From Candidatus Thiodictyon syntrophicum (GTDB lineage: Bacteria > Pseudomonadota > Gammaproteobacteria > Chromatiales > Chromatiaceae), in assembly GCF_002813775.1 (NCBI RefSeq), contig NZ_CP020370.1, forward strand, positions 6,411,501 to 6,475,500: a stretch of 64,000 bases of DNA, in the 5' to 3' direction. The notes beneath the pieces were generated by a model. That model did not search any database and was not told the origin of the DNA. It saw only the letters and a list, made by a program, of their open reading frames with translations. The position numbers and the translations under genes were made by a program. Of the stretch, positions 17,328 to 27,078 are shown in pieces; within the stretch, counting starts at the first letter, position 1, and each line of letters begins with the position of its first letter.

Positions 17328-18199
17328 TACTCGAACTCCTTCTCGGTCTCCTTGGAGACCTCATTGGGGCCTTTGGTGATGTAGTGAAAGAGCCCGGCCA
17401 GGCTGACCGCCGCGAAGGCGGCGATGGCGAACGGCTTGGCGAGCCCCTTCCACACGCTGACCAGCGGATCGATCTGCGGATCCTTGGGCAGATCGGCATA
17501 GAGTTCGGGTCGATCCGCGTGCTGGAGTACATACATCACATGGGTCCCGCCCACCCCCGGCGGGTCGTAGAGGCCGGCGTTCGCGAAGCCCCGCTCCTTC
17601 AGGTCACGCACCCGGATGGCCGCCGACTCCACCATGTCGTCCTTGCCGCCGTAGGTGATGGCGCCGGTGGGACAGGTCTTGACGCAGGCCGGCTCCAGGC
17701 CCACCGCCACGCGGTCCGAGCACAGGGTGCACTTGTAGGCCTTGCCGTCCTTGGCGGCGAGCCGCGGGATGTTGAATGGACAGCCGGTGATGCAGTAGCC
17801 GCAGCCGATGCAGTGCTCCTGATTGAAGTCCACGATGCCATTGCCGAATTTGACGATGGCACCGGGGGCGGGGCAGGCTTTGAGGCAACCCGGGTCCGCA
17901 CAGTGCATACAGCCGTCCTTGCGGATCAGCCACTCCAGCCGGCCATCCGGCTCAACCTCCGAGAAGCGCATGACCGTCCAGGATTGGTCAGTGAGATCCA
18001 TGGGGTTGTCATAGACGCCATGATTGAAGCCCACCTCGTCGCGCAGGTCATTCCACTCCATGCACGCGACCTGACAGGCCTTGCAGCCGATGCATTTGGA
18101 GATGTCGATGAGCTTGGCGACCTTGAACCCCTGGCGGGCCGCGGGTGAGGGCGTGGTGGTGGCGGAACGGGCCGCGATGTCGAGTGATTGCAGTGCCAT
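17327..18199 (-). CDS. fdnH: Formate dehydrogenase-N beta subunit, 4x[4Fe-4S]
   Basis: This protein has 290 residues (E. coli 294). Four ferredoxin-type Cys clusters are visible: [41 protein letters not shown] and CTLCSDRV...CVKTCP. A single C-terminal membrane helix ([18 protein letters not shown]) anchors it, as in FdnH. The ATG at 18199 is preceded by GGCG and lies 10 bp after the fdnG stop. It transfers electrons from the Mo/W subunit to FdnI. The frame is intact although fdnG upstream is damaged. Confidence 0.95.
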   Translation of the reverse strand: MALQSLDIAARSATTTPSPAARQGFKVAKLIDISKCIGCKACQVACMEWNDLRDEVGFNHGVYDNPMDLTDQSWTVMRFSEVEPDGRLEWLIRKDGCMHCADPGCLKACPAPGAIVKFGNGIVDFNQEHCIGCGYCITGCPFNIPRLAAKDGKAYKCTLCSDRVAVGLEPACVKTCPTGAITYGGKDDMVESAAIRVRDLKERGFANAGLYDPPGVGGTHVMYVLQHADRPELYADLPKDPQIDPLVSVWKGLAKPFAIAAFAAVSLAGLFHYITKGPNEVSKETEKEFE

Positions 18200-18209
18200 G
18201 GTCGCCTCT

Positions 18210-21110
18210 TCACACCTTGGTCGGGAGCAGTTCGAGGTCCACCAGGAACGCCTTGAACTCCGGCGTCTGGGTATTGGCGTCGCCCACGAAGGGGGTGAGC
18301 GTATTGGTGATATAGCCATTCCTGGCCACGCCCTTGAAGCCCCAATGGATGGGGATGCCCACCGTATGCACGGGCTTGCCCTCGATCATGAGGGTCTTCA
18401 GGCGCTTGGTCACCACCGCCACGGCGACGATGAAACCCCGCTTGGAGCGTACCCGCACATGGTCCCCGGCCTTGATCCCCTTGGCCGCCGCCAGTTCCTC
18501 CCCGATCTCCACGAACTGCTCCGGCTGCACGATGGCATTGAGCCGCACATGCTTGGACCAGGTATGGAAGTGCTCGGTCAGGCGGTAGGTGGTTGCCACG
18601 TACGGGAATTGTTCGACGCTGCCGAGACGCTCCAGGTCCCCCGTGAAGATCCGCACCGCCGGATTGGCCCGCGCGAGCGGATTGTCCGGGTGCATCGGGT
18701 TGTTGGCGAGCGGCGACTCCATGGGCTCGTAGTGCTCCGGGAAGGGTCCCTCCGCCAGCATGTCCCGGGCAAAGAAGCGCGCCACGCCCTCCGGGTTCAT
18801 GATGAATGGCCCCATGCCATCGACCGGGGCGCTGTCCGCCTTGAAGTCCGGGATATCGGAACCGGTCCATTTGGCCGCCGCGGCGTCCCAGCCGATCAGC
18901 TTGCGGCTGGGGTCGTAGGGCCGACCGTCCGCGTCGCAGGAGGCGCGGTTATAGAGCACCCGCCGATTCGCCGGCCAGGCGAAGGCCCAATTGAGATTCT
19001 GGCCGATCCCATAGGGGTCCGCGTTGTCCCGACGGGCCATCAGATTGCCCTTCTCGGACCAGGCACCGGCAAAGATCCAGCAGCCGCAGGCGGTTGAACC
19101 GTCGTCGCGCAGTTCGGCGAAGCCATTCAACTGCTCGCCGGCCTTCACCAGGACCTTGGCGGGGTCCTTGGGGTCGGTGACGTCCTTGATGGCCCGGCCG
19201 GAGAACTCCCGCGCCAATTCCTCCGGTGAGGGATCGGCCGGCTGCTTGTGCCGCCAGGTGAGATTCAGGATCGGGTCCGGGAAGGCACCGCCGTCCTTTT
19301 TGTACATCGCCTTGAGCTTCAGGAAGATGCCGGCGATGATCTCCTGGTCGTTGCGCGCCTCGCCGGGCGGCTCGGCGCCCTTCCAGTGCCATTGCAGCCA
19401 GCGCGACGAATTGACCAGTGAGCCATCCTCCTCCGCGAAGCAACTCGAGGGCAGACGGAACACTTCGGTCTCGATCTTCGTCGGGTCCACGTCGTTGTAT
19501 TCGCCGTGGTCCTGCCAGAACTCAGAGGTCTCGGTGGCGAGCGGGTCGATGATGACCAGATACTTGAGCTTGGCGAGTGCCCCGGACAGCTTGATCTAGA
19601 ACTTGGGATAGTTCTGCCAATAGCTCAACTGGCCGGGCCTCATGGGCTTGGGCGAGCGCTTGGTCAGATAGGCGGCAAAGTCCTGCTCCGCCTCACCGGG
19701 CAGGGTCATATAGCCGGGCAACAGGTTGGAGAGCAGCCCCAGGTCCGTGAGGCCCTGGATGTTGGAATGGCCGCGCAGGGCATTCATGCCGCCGCCCGCC
19801 ACGCCGATATTGCCGAGCAGGAGTTGCACCATGGCCCCGGTGCGGATCATCTGCGACCCCTTGGAGTGCTGGGTCCAGCCCAGTGCATACAGGATGGTCA
19901 TGGTCCGATCGGCCGCCGCCGTCTCCGCGATCATCCCGGCCACCTTGAGGAAGGCGTCCCGGGGCGTGCCGCAGACCCGCTCCACCAGTTCCGGCGTATA
20001 GCGCGAGAAGTGCGCCTTCAGCAACTGATAGACGCAGCGTGGGTGCTGCAAGGTCGGATCGGTCAGCACGAAGCCGTCCGGGCCCATCTGGTAGCCCCAG
20101 GTGGACTTGTCGTACTTGTGCCTGGCAGCGTCGTAGCCCGAGAAGATACCGTCGGTGAAGGTGAACTCGTCCTTCACCAGATAGCTCATGTCCGTATAGT
20201 CCCGGACATACTGGTGATGGATCTTGTCCTGCGTCAACAGGTAATTGATCAGACCGCCCAGGAAGGCGATGTCGGAGCCGGCGCGGATCGGGGCATAATA
20301 ATCCGCCACCGCCGCGGAGCGGGTGAAGCGCGGATCGACGACGATGAGCCTGGCCTTGCGGTGGGCCTTGGCCTCGGTCACCCACTTGAAGCCGCAGGGA
20401 TGGGCCTCGGCGGCATTGCCGCCCATAATGAGAACGAGATCGGCATTCTTGATGTCGACCCAGTGATTTGTCATGGCGCCACGGCCGAATGTCGGGGCAA
20501 GACTTGCCACCGTCGGGCCGTGTCAGACGCGCGCTTGATTATCGAATGAGAGCATCCCCAGACTACGCACGACCTTGTGGGTCAGATAGCCGGTTTCATT
20601 GCTGGAGGCGGAGGCGGCCAGAAAGCCGGTGGTGTTCCAGCGGTTGACGGTCATGCCGTCCTTGTTCCTGGCCTCGAAGTTGGCATCGCGATCCGCCTTC
20701 ATGAGGGCGGCGATGCGGGTGAAGGCATCATCCCAGGCGATCGGCTGCCACTCGCGGCTCCCCGGCGCCCGGTACTCGGGCCGGGTGAGGCGCGTGTCGC
20801 TGTGGATGAAGTCCAGGAGACCCGCGCCCTTGGGGCAGAGGGTACCGCGGTTGACCGGGTGGTCCGGGTCGCCCTCGATATGGAAGATGCGCCCGTGGAC
20901 GTTCTTGGCCCCGGCCCCCAGGCCGTACATCAGGATGCCGCAGCCGACCGAGCAGTAGGGGCAGGTGTTGCGGGTCTCGGTGGCCCGCGTCAGCTTGAAG
21001 GCGCGCATCTCCGCCAGCGCGGCGTCGGGCGCGAAGCCCAACAGGGTCAGGCTGGAACTGCCCACCCCCGCGGCGGAGACCTTCAGGAAGGTCCGACGTG
21101 TGACTTTCAT
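18210..21110 (-). pseudogene. fdnG: Selenocysteine formate dehydrogenase-N alpha subunit, with TAG and deletion
   Basis: One continuous phase from the ATG at 21110 to the stop at 18210 covers the whole subunit. It begins with a Tat signal (TRRTFLKVSAAGVG) and the [4Fe-4S] motif CPYCSVGCG. An in-frame TGA at 20525-20523 is codon 196, exactly the Sec position of E. coli FdnG (ARV-U-HGPTVASL). A second in-frame stop, TAG at 19598-19596, follows NYPKF, where family members continue with about 60 residues up to LAKLKYLVIIDPL; here only a few remain. So there is a nonsense codon plus a deletion of about 60 codons. The C-terminal half (FAEEDGSLVNSSRWLQWHWK to IPIHWGFKG) is well conserved. Most likely a recent pseudogene; assembly error is the alternative. 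Confidence 0.88.
20485..20525 (-). promoter_or_regulatory. SECIS element after the Sec TGA of fdnG
   Basis: Directly after the TGA (20525-20523) the minus strand reads CACGGCCCGACGGTGGCAAG then TCTTGCC. This can fold as GGCA/TGCC with apical loop AGTCT and an unpaired U on the 5' side, at the spacing seen in the E. coli fdnG SECIS. It would be bound by SelB. Confidence 0.8.
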
Positions 21111-21338
21111 CTTTTTCGGTTCCTCGTCTTGGTGGTTCTGGGGTCTGCCGCCCTGGGGGCGGGTGTCGCGGCCGACCTGAAACCGGTCGGAACTTGCCGA
21201 CCTGAAACCGGCTCTTCTTCCCCGTCTTCTTCCTGGTTAAGAAATAATCAGGCTGGTGTTTTCTTGCTGTGGGCTCTTCTTCGGTCTTCTTCCGCGCGCG
21301 TGTCATAGCTGGATCGGTGATCTGGCGAGAGACACAAC

Positions 21339-22001
21339 ATGGGGCGGGAACAAGGGCGGACGTGTGCGCATTGCGGCGAGAATTTCACCCCGGACGCGCG
21401 CAATGCCCGTCACCAGCGCTACTGCTCGCAGGCGGCGTGCCGGACCGCCAGTAAGCGCGCCAGCCAGGCCAAGTGGCTGTCCAAGGAGGACAATCGCCAC
21501 TACCACTGCGGTCCCGCCGCGGTCGCCCGGGTGCAGGCGTGGCGGCACGCCCATCCTGGCTACAGTCAGCGCAACGCCCGTGCGCCGGGCGCGCTCGCCC
21601 AGTTGCCCGCAGTCGCCGCCCCGGACCCAGTCACCGCGTCCCTGCCGATCCCGGCATCGGCCGCGTCCGTGTCTGCCGCGCCGCGCGCTGCTCACGCGCC
21701 GGACCCCACCGCGCACGCACCGTTACAGGAGCACTTGGGCACCCCGTTACAAGATGTCTTAGGGTCCCCGTTACAAGATATCTTGGCTACTCAACCTGCT
21801 GTCCTGATTGGCTTAATCGCGCATCTGTGGGACAGTGCGTTACAAGAGGACATCGCCACCGCGCTGACCCGGTTGATACAACTGGGCCACGATATCCGCG
21901 GCGGAGGCGAGCATGACCATCATCAAGCGGGTCTTGAACCCGGACCGGTTGCGCCAGGTACCCGAGCACTTCAGTTGGCTCGATCATCGCCTGGTGCGTG
22001 A
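21339..22001 (+). CDS. IS21-associated zinc-finger accessory protein
   Basis: This protein has 220 residues. The N-terminal 60 residues hold CAHCGENFTPDARNARHQRYCS, a C-x2-C...H-x4-C zinc finger resembling those in short proteins next to some IS21-family transposases. The middle is Ala/Pro-rich. The C-terminal part has three copies of a PLQDxLG word before a helix. It overlaps the next gene by 89 bp in another frame. I infer an accessory role in transposition from its position inside the element. Confidence 0.65.
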   Translation: MGREQGRTCAHCGENFTPDARNARHQRYCSQAACRTASKRASQAKWLSKEDNRHYHCGPAAVARVQAWRHAHPGYSQRNARAPGALAQLPAVAAPDPVTASLPIPASAASVSAAPRAAHAPDPTAHAPLQEHLGTPLQDVLGSPLQDILATQPAVLIGLIAHLWDSALQEDIATALTRLIQLGHDIRGGGEHDHHQAGLEPGPVAPGTRALQLARSSPGA

Positions 22002-22278
22002 GCACTACATCGAGCGGGCTGACGTGTGCGCCTGGGCGCTGTATCTGTTTCTGCTCAGCGTCGCCGACGTGCATGGCCTGAGCTATTACAGTGACGCCAC
22101 CCTGTCACAGCGCCTGCGGTTGCCGGCGCCCCGGCTGGCGCAGGCGCGCTGCGAGTTGATCGCCCTGGATCTGATCGCCTTCGAGCCACCGCTCTATCAG
22201 GTGCTCAGTCTCCCCGGGACGGTCCCGACCAGCGTCCACCTCCAGCGACTGCACGCGGTCTTGGAGCGGCGGTCATGA
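21913..22278 (+). CDS. IS21-associated small protein, possible winged helix
   Basis: This protein of 121 residues starts at an ATG preceded by GGAGGCGAG. The sequence (ALYLFLLSVADVHGLSYYSD, SQRLRLPAPRLAQARCELI) looks like a replication-initiator or DnaD-type winged helix, but I cannot name it. Its stop overlaps the istA start (ATGA at 22275-22278), so it belongs to the element's operon. Confidence 0.65.
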   Translation: MTIIKRVLNPDRLRQVPEHFSWLDHRLVREHYIERADVCAWALYLFLLSVADVHGLSYYSDATLSQRLRLPAPRLAQARCELIALDLIAFEPPLYQVLSLPGTVPTSVHLQRLHAVLERRS

Positions 22279-23729
22279 TCGACTACGCCACCTGGTGTGC
22301 AATTCGCGACGGCAACGCCAAGCACCTCACGGCGCGGCAAATAGCCCGGGACCTGGGGCTGAACGTCAAGACCGTGCGGCGCTGGCGGGCGCGCCCCTAT
22401 GAGCAGCGGGCCACCGCGGCACGCCCCAGCAAGCTCGATCCCTTCAAAGGGCGCATCGTCGGTTGGCTCGAGGCCCATCCGCTCAGCGCCCAGCAGGTCT
22501 TTCAGCGCCTCGGCGAGGCCGGGTATGACGGTGGGATCAGCATCGTCAAGGAGTATGTACACACCATTCGCCCACGTCCGCGGGAGGCGTTCCTGACCTT
22601 GGCCTTTGCCCCCGGCGAGGTGGCGCAGGTCGACTGGGGCGAATGGGGCACCATCGCCGTCGGGGAGACGCGTCGGCGCCTGTCCTTCTTCGTCATGGTC
22701 CTGGCCTACAGCCGGCAACTGTACGTGGAGTTCACCCTGGCCCAGACCATGGAGCACTTTCTGGCCGCGCACATCAACGCTTTCAACGCTCTGGGCGTAC
22801 CCCAGAAGGTGATGGTCGATAATCTGCGCACCGCGGTGCTGGCGCATGTGCGCGGCGAGCCGCCCCGGTTCAATCCCCGGTATCTCGATTTCGCCCGGCA
22901 CTACGGCTTCGAGGTCGTGGCCTGTAACGTCGCCAAAGGCAACGAGAAAGGGCGCGTGGAGCGCGGCGTGGGGTACGTCAAAGCGAACTTCCTCAACGGC
23001 CTGGAGTTACCGGATTTTACCGCCCTCAACCCGGCGCTGCGGGTCTGGCTGGAGACGGTGGCCAATGTCCGACTGCACCGCGAAACCCAGCGCCGGCCGG
23101 TCGATCTGTGGGCCGAAGAGCAGACTCATCTGCAATCGGTCAATCCGCGCCCCTTCGATGTCGGTCGGGTCCTGGCGGTGCGGGCCAATCGCCAGTTCCG
23201 GGTGACCTTCGAGGCCAACCGCTATTCGGTGCCGGCGCGCTTTGCCGGCGTTCAGGTGACGCTCAAGGCGTATCCCGATTACCTGTGTGTGTATCACGAT
23301 CAAGCGCTGATCGCCCGCCATGTCCGCTCCTACGAGCGGCACCGCGATATCGCCGATCCCGATCATGCCAAAGCACTGGTGGCGCAACGCCGCCATGCCC
23401 AGGACGCCCACGTCCTCCAGCGGTTCCTGGCCCTGTCACCGCTGGCGGCGAACTACCACACCGGCTTGCTGGAGCGGCGCGGCAACGCCTTGTCCCACGT
23501 GCGCAAAATCGTGGCCCTGGCGGACATCCACGGCGAGGAGGCGGTCGCCCGCGCCCTAGCCGATGCCCTGACGTTCGAGGCCTTCAGTAGCGAGTACATC
23601 GCCCATCTGATCCAGGCGCGGGGCCGCCAACTCCCAGCGCCCAGCCCGCTTCAATTGCTGCGGCGCCAGGATGTCCTGGACCTGGAACTCCCGCCGCCGG
23701 ACTTATCGCCCTATGGGAGCGAGGGGTAA
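22275..23729 (+). CDS. istA: IS21-family transposase IstA
   Basis: This DDE transposase has 484 residues. An N-terminal helix-turn-helix (TARQIARDLGLNVKTVRRW) is followed by the catalytic core: VAQVDWGEWG (D120), KVMVDNLRTAV (D182) and NEKGRVERGV (E229). The C-terminal Mu-like beta-barrel contains NRYSVP. Length and gene pairing with IstB fit the family. The frame is intact, so the copy may be functional. Confidence 0.95.
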   Translation: MIDYATWCAIRDGNAKHLTARQIARDLGLNVKTVRRWRARPYEQRATAARPSKLDPFKGRIVGWLEAHPLSAQQVFQRLGEAGYDGGISIVKEYVHTIRPRPREAFLTLAFAPGEVAQVDWGEWGTIAVGETRRRLSFFVMVLAYSRQLYVEFTLAQTMEHFLAAHINAFNALGVPQKVMVDNLRTAVLAHVRGEPPRFNPRYLDFARHYGFEVVACNVAKGNEKGRVERGVGYVKANFLNGLELPDFTALNPALRVWLETVANVRLHRETQRRPVDLWAEEQTHLQSVNPRPFDVGRVLAVRANRQFRVTFEANRYSVPARFAGVQVTLKAYPDYLCVYHDQALIARHVRSYERHRDIADPDHAKALVAQRRHAQDAHVLQRFLALSPLAANYHTGLLERRGNALSHVRKIVALADIHGEEAVARALADALTFEAFSSEYIAHLIQARGRQLPAPSPLQLLRRQDVLDLELPPPDLSPYGSEG

Positions 23730-23734
23730 GCAGC

Positions 23735-24481
23735 ATGTCGATCACCGAGCAGGTCCTGGTGCAGCAACTCGAACGGCTGCAATTACGCTATTTCCTCCAG
23801 CACTATCCGGACCTGGTGGCGCAGGCGGCGCGCGAGTCCTGGACCCATGGCCACTTTCTCGAACAACTGGTCGCCGGTGAGGCGGCCCGCCGCGACGAGG
23901 CCCGGGTAGCGCGGCGAGTGAAGGCCGCCCACTTGCCCGGCCTCAAGACCCTGGATGGCTTCGACTGGAGTTGGCCAAAGAAGATCAACCGCACCCAGGT
24001 GCAGCACCTCTTCCGCTTGGAATTCCTGCCCCAACAGGGCAACGTCATCCTGCTGGGCGGAGTCGGCGTGGGCAAGACCCATCTGGCCATCGCCCTCGCG
24101 CACACCGCCTGCCTGCAAGGACACGCCGTGCTCTTTACCCGCGCGGTCGATATCGTCACTGCCCTGGCCGCCGCCCAGGCCACCGGCGGGCTCAAGCGGG
24201 AACTGGCGCGGTTGCTGAAACCTACACTGCTCGTGATCGATGAGCTAGGCTACTTGCCGATCGACAAGTTCGGCGCCGACGGTCTGTTCCAGGTCATCAG
24301 CCAGCGCTATGAGCGCGGCTCCACCGTCATCACCACCAACCGGGCCTTCAAGCAGTGGCCGGAAATCTTCAACAACGATAGTACCCTGACGTCAGCCTTG
24401 CTCGACCGGCTGCTCCATCATGCCGAGTCCGTGGTCATCGAAGGTCGCAGCTATCGCATGCGCGATCAGACCGACGCCTGA
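23735..24481 (+). CDS. istB: IS21-family helper ATPase IstB
   Basis: This AAA+ protein of 248 residues has Walker A LLGGVGVGKTHLA (about 107-117), Walker B TLLVIDELGYLPID and sensor 1 STVITTNRAF. IstB oligomerises on DNA and selects the target for IstA. It starts 5 bp after istA, with GAGGGG upstream. It ends 154 bp before the right end of the element. Confidence 0.95.
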   Translation: MSITEQVLVQQLERLQLRYFLQHYPDLVAQAARESWTHGHFLEQLVAGEAARRDEARVARRVKAAHLPGLKTLDGFDWSWPKKINRTQVQHLFRLEFLPQQGNVILLGGVGVGKTHLAIALAHTACLQGHAVLFTRAVDIVTALAAAQATGGLKRELARLLKPTLLVIDELGYLPIDKFGADGLFQVISQRYERGSTVITTNRAFKQWPEIFNNDSTLTSALLDRLLHHAESVVIEGRSYRMRDQTDA

Positions 24482-24831
24482 GTCCCGCTCCCCCCAGCGC
24501 TCCCCCATGACCGCCGCCAGTCACCCTGCGTGACCGGCGGCGACCCTGTTCTTGCCCCGCCATCGTTCCGCCGATGCCTTTTGTGGTCCGTTTTGTTGTC
24601 GGCTGTTTTGTACCGCTTTCACGGTGGCGCCGACAGGCGGGGGCCGGTCTGGGCGCGATGGTCTAGCCGGAGTGTAGATCATGCCGGGGCTTTGGGTACG
24701 GGCACCAGCGGACGCGCTCGCCCGGAAACAGGATTTCCGAAGTCGGCCGGACCCTGGGGCGATCCGGGCGGTGGAGCACCCTTGGAAAATCGTCGCACCT
24801 GGTGCCGACAACCCTAAATCCGGCAATTGCT

Positions 24832-24959
24832 CTCACAAAGACACAAAGAACACAAAGAGAAATAGACTATATGAAGGCGTTGCGCCGATCACCGCCCAGG
24901 TAACCTCCTCGACCGACATATCGCTCTGAAAATCTTTGTGATCTTTGTGTCTTTGTGAG
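24832..24959. repeat. Long palindrome, CTCACAAAGACACAAAG family, copy 1
   Basis: The left arm CTCACAAAGACACAAAGAAC and inverted right arm ending CTTTGTGTCTTTGTGAG flank a spacer containing GATCACCGCCCAGGT. The spacer and the flanks (CCTAAATCCG upstream, GAGAACTG-CTCTTTCT downstream) recur at 41963-42096. Confidence 0.85.
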
Positions 24960-25020
24960 AGAACTGCTCTTTCTTGGGGTAATCAGTTCCGCCCAATCTC
25001 GCGGTTGGCTTGAGCCCCGA

Positions 25021-25202
25021 AGGGGCCTGACATACCAGCCCTGGGCAACACCCTGGGGCAGGGCCGTCTGGTCGGTCTAGCCGTGAAAGGGCGTGACATA
25101 ACGGCGGCGCCCCTGATGTCACGCCCTTTCAGGGCTAGGCTGCATTACACAGCATACCCAGGGCGTTGCCCTGGGCTGGTATGTCCGACCCCGTTGGGGT
25201 CG
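25021..25202. repeat. Hairpin block with GGGCGTGACAT words, copy 2
   Basis: AAAGGGCGTGACATAAC and the inverted TGTCACGCCCTTTCAGGGCT, plus CCAGCCCTGGGCAACACCCT and its partner AGGGCGTTGCCCTGGGCTGG, form nested stem-loops. The arrangement mirrors 16400-16545 on the other side of the fdn operon. Confidence 0.8.
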
Positions 25203-25227
25203 AGATGCAGGACAAGTCCGCGCCTAA

Positions 25228-25410
25228 AGTGCCGATGAGATCCGCGCCATCCGCCTGCGCAGCAAGGCAAGCCTTGCGGTCTTCGCGGCCTATCTCAATA
25301 CCAGCGCAGCGACCATCCAGAAATGGGAACAGGGTCAACAGCACCCGCACGGGCCTTCGCTGAAGCTGCTTGATCTGGTGGACCGCAAGGGGTTGGAGGC
25401 GCTCGGGTGA
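25228..25410 (+). pseudogene. C-terminal fragment of an XRE/HigA-type regulator
   Basis: A frame opened only by a stop at 25225-25227 encodes ADEIRAIRLRSKASLAVFAA, then YLNTSAATIQKWEQGQ and SLKLLDLVDRKGLEAL, the helix-turn-helix and C-terminus typical of HigA/NadS-like antitoxins of about 100 residues. The first 40 residues and the start codon are missing, at the edge of the palindromic block. It is a remnant of a TA or regulator gene. Confidence 0.7.
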
Positions 25411-25434
25411 CGCTATGATGATCCTGCAATTCAG

Positions 25435-25758
25435 TCAGCTGGCCGAGGCCTTCTCCGCGCGCTTGCGAAAGACCCGCATCTCCTTGGCGGCCTGGAGATC
25501 GCCCTTGCGCTCAGCGGTGGCGATCCCCTGATCGAAGGCGGCGAGGGCCGGCGCGTATTCGCCGAGGGCCTCGAGCGCCTTGCCGTAGAGCTTCCAGGCA
25601 GCGGAATAGTCCGGGTCCTGCCGGAGCGCAGCGGCCAGGTGTTCCGCGGCCGGGGCGGGCTCCCCGGCCTTCAGGTACTCGTTGCCCAGGCCATAACGCA
25701 GCAGGGCGGAGTCCTGGCCGCGGGCGAGCATGGATTGGAGGTTGTCGATGATGGACAT
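25435..25758 (-). CDS. Small tetratricopeptide-repeat protein
   Basis: This protein has 107 residues from the ATG at 25758, preceded by GAGGAACCC; an earlier in-frame start adds a non-conserved 12 residues. It holds two TPR units (LLRYGLGNEYLKAGEPAPAA and AWKLYGKALEALGEYAPALA). No signal peptide is present. It lies upstream of nothing obvious and 122 bp after prmC on the same strand. Its partner is unknown. Confidence 0.82.
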   Translation of the reverse strand: MSIIDNLQSMLARGQDSALLRYGLGNEYLKAGEPAPAAEHLAAALRQDPDYSAAWKLYGKALEALGEYAPALAAFDQGIATAERKGDLQAAKEMRVFRKRAEKASAS

Positions 25759-25879
25759 GGGTTCCTCAAGACTCGGATGACGCCGGCGTGACACCGCTCA
25801 AGAAACGGGACACTTTCAGGTGGCCGGGATTATGGTGACGGCCGCCGATCCTCAGGTTGGAACGGAGGGGTCTGAACGG

Positions 25880-26749
25880 TTACAACTGCCCGAGGGTAAC
25901 CCGGTCCAGTCCTGCCAAATCGTGCCGGGTCTGCGGGTCGCGCAGGCCATGATCCCCGAATAATCCGCGCACCGCCGCCCCCTGGTCAAACCCATGCTCG
26001 ACCGCCAGCAACCCTCCGGGGCGCAGGCAGCGCACGGCCTCGGCCGCAATCCGGCGGATGGCCGCGAGCCCATCGGGTCCGGGGGTGAGTGCCGCGCGCG
26101 GCTCGTGGGGCAGATCGCCCTGGTCGAGGTGGGGGTCTGCCGCGGCGACATAGGGTGGATTGGCGAGGATCAAATCCAGGGAGCACGAGGCGATCGGGCT
26201 GAGCCAGTCCGCGCTTAGCGGTCGGACGTTGGCGAGGCCCAGGTCCCGGAAGTTGGAGCGGGCGACCGCGAGCGCGTCGGCCGAGCGGTCGGTGGCAATG
26301 ACCTGCCAGGCGGGGCGCTCGCTCGCAACAGCGGCGGCGATGGCGCCGCTGCCGGTGCCCAGATCCGCGATGCGGCGCGGGCGGTCCGGGTCCGGCAGTT
26401 CGAGGGCGATCTCGACAAGCAGTTCGGTCTCGGGGCGCGGGATCAGGGTGTCGGGGGTAACCTTCAGATCCAGAGTCCAGAAGGCCTGCCGGCCGCGGAT
26501 ATAGGCGATGGGCTCCCCGGCCAGGCGGCGCGCGAGCAGGGCAGCGAAGCGCGCGGCGGCCACGGGCTCAAGGTGCGCCTCGGGCCAGGCGACAAGGCGG
26601 GTGCGCGCCCAGCCGGTCGCCTCGATGAGCAGCAGCTCGGCCTCCAACCGCGGAGCGGCCTGCGGGAGACTGGCGAGGGCGGCGGCGGCATCGCACAGGG
26701 TTTGGTCGACGCGCCGGCCCTGTATGTCCACGGGGGTATCCTTGTTCAT
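25880..26749 (-). CDS. prmC: Peptide chain release factor N5-glutamine methyltransferase
   Basis: This protein has 289 residues. The SAM-binding motif is ADLGTGSGAIAAAVA (about 128-142) and the catalytic NPPY motif (LANPPYV, 197-200) binds the substrate Gln of the release-factor GGQ loop. An N-terminal helical bundle recognises RF1/RF2. In many gammaproteobacteria prmC follows hemA-prfA directly. Here its partner prfA is on the same strand but 6.6 kb upstream, with accessory genes between them. The N-terminus carries 13 poorly conserved residues. Confidence 0.94.
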   Translation of the reverse strand: MNKDTPVDIQGRRVDQTLCDAAAALASLPQAAPRLEAELLLIEATGWARTRLVAWPEAHLEPVAAARFAALLARRLAGEPIAYIRGRQAFWTLDLKVTPDTLIPRPETELLVEIALELPDPDRPRRIADLGTGSGAIAAAVASERPAWQVIATDRSADALAVARSNFRDLGLANVRPLSADWLSPIASCSLDLILANPPYVAAADPHLDQGDLPHEPRAALTPGPDGLAAIRRIAAEAVRCLRPGGLLAVEHGFDQGAAVRGLFGDHGLRDPQTRHDLAGLDRVTLGQL

Positions 26750-26795
26750 AAAGATGAAGCGATAAGGGCGCGTCGGCAGTCGCCCGGCCCCGTCC

Positions 26796-26858
26796 GGCTA
26801 AGCCTCGACCTCCGGTTCGGGCGCGGCAGCCCCCCGGAGGTCGAGGCTTCAGCCGGTC
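26796..26858. repeat. Inverted repeat GGCTAAGCCTCGACCTCCGG
   Basis: GCCTCGACCTCCGG at about 26801 is inverted as CCGGAGGTCGAGGC ending near 26851, with a 21-bp loop. It is the only visible structure in the 329 bp between prmC and the first Uma2 gene, apart from the ribosome-binding region. Confidence 0.75.
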
Positions 26859-27078
26859 CCGCGCCCGCTTGCGGGCGCGGTGGGCGGACGCACCGACGGC
26901 GAAAAACAGGATTCTACAACGCGCAGTTTCGACGCGAATCCCCTTCCCCGATTCCCGCCCCCAACAAGGCCGAACACGCGCGGCCAAGTCCGGCGTGAGT
27001 CCCTTGTCCCGCGCCGCGACCCTGCGGTATCGTGCGCGCTCATATCTCCGACGTTCCTACTGGAGGAGGCCCCGCGCG

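Larger units (their letters stand above)
21164..24635 (+). mobile_element. IS21-type element, 3472 bp, four genes
   Basis: The left end TGTCGCGGCCGACCTGAAAC and the reverse complement of the right end TGTCGGCGCCACCGTGAAAG match at 17 of 24 positions. Subterminal GCCGAC...AAA(C)CGG repeats lie inside each end. The 6-bp ggcggg stands on both sides and is a plausible target duplication, though low in complexity. It carries istA, istB and two upstream genes. It lies 53 bp upstream of the fdnG start, probably separating that operon from its promoter. Confidence 0.85.

Noticed and set aside
19596-19598. In-frame TAG of fdnG read as pyrrolysine or by suppression
   Set aside because: Formate dehydrogenases do not use pyrrolysine, no pyl genes are seen, RF1 is encoded here, and the TAG coincides with loss of about 60 conserved residues.
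26573-26998. 141-codon plus-strand frame over the prmC start
   Set aside because: Antisense to the prmC N-terminus and runs through a palindrome; no motifs.
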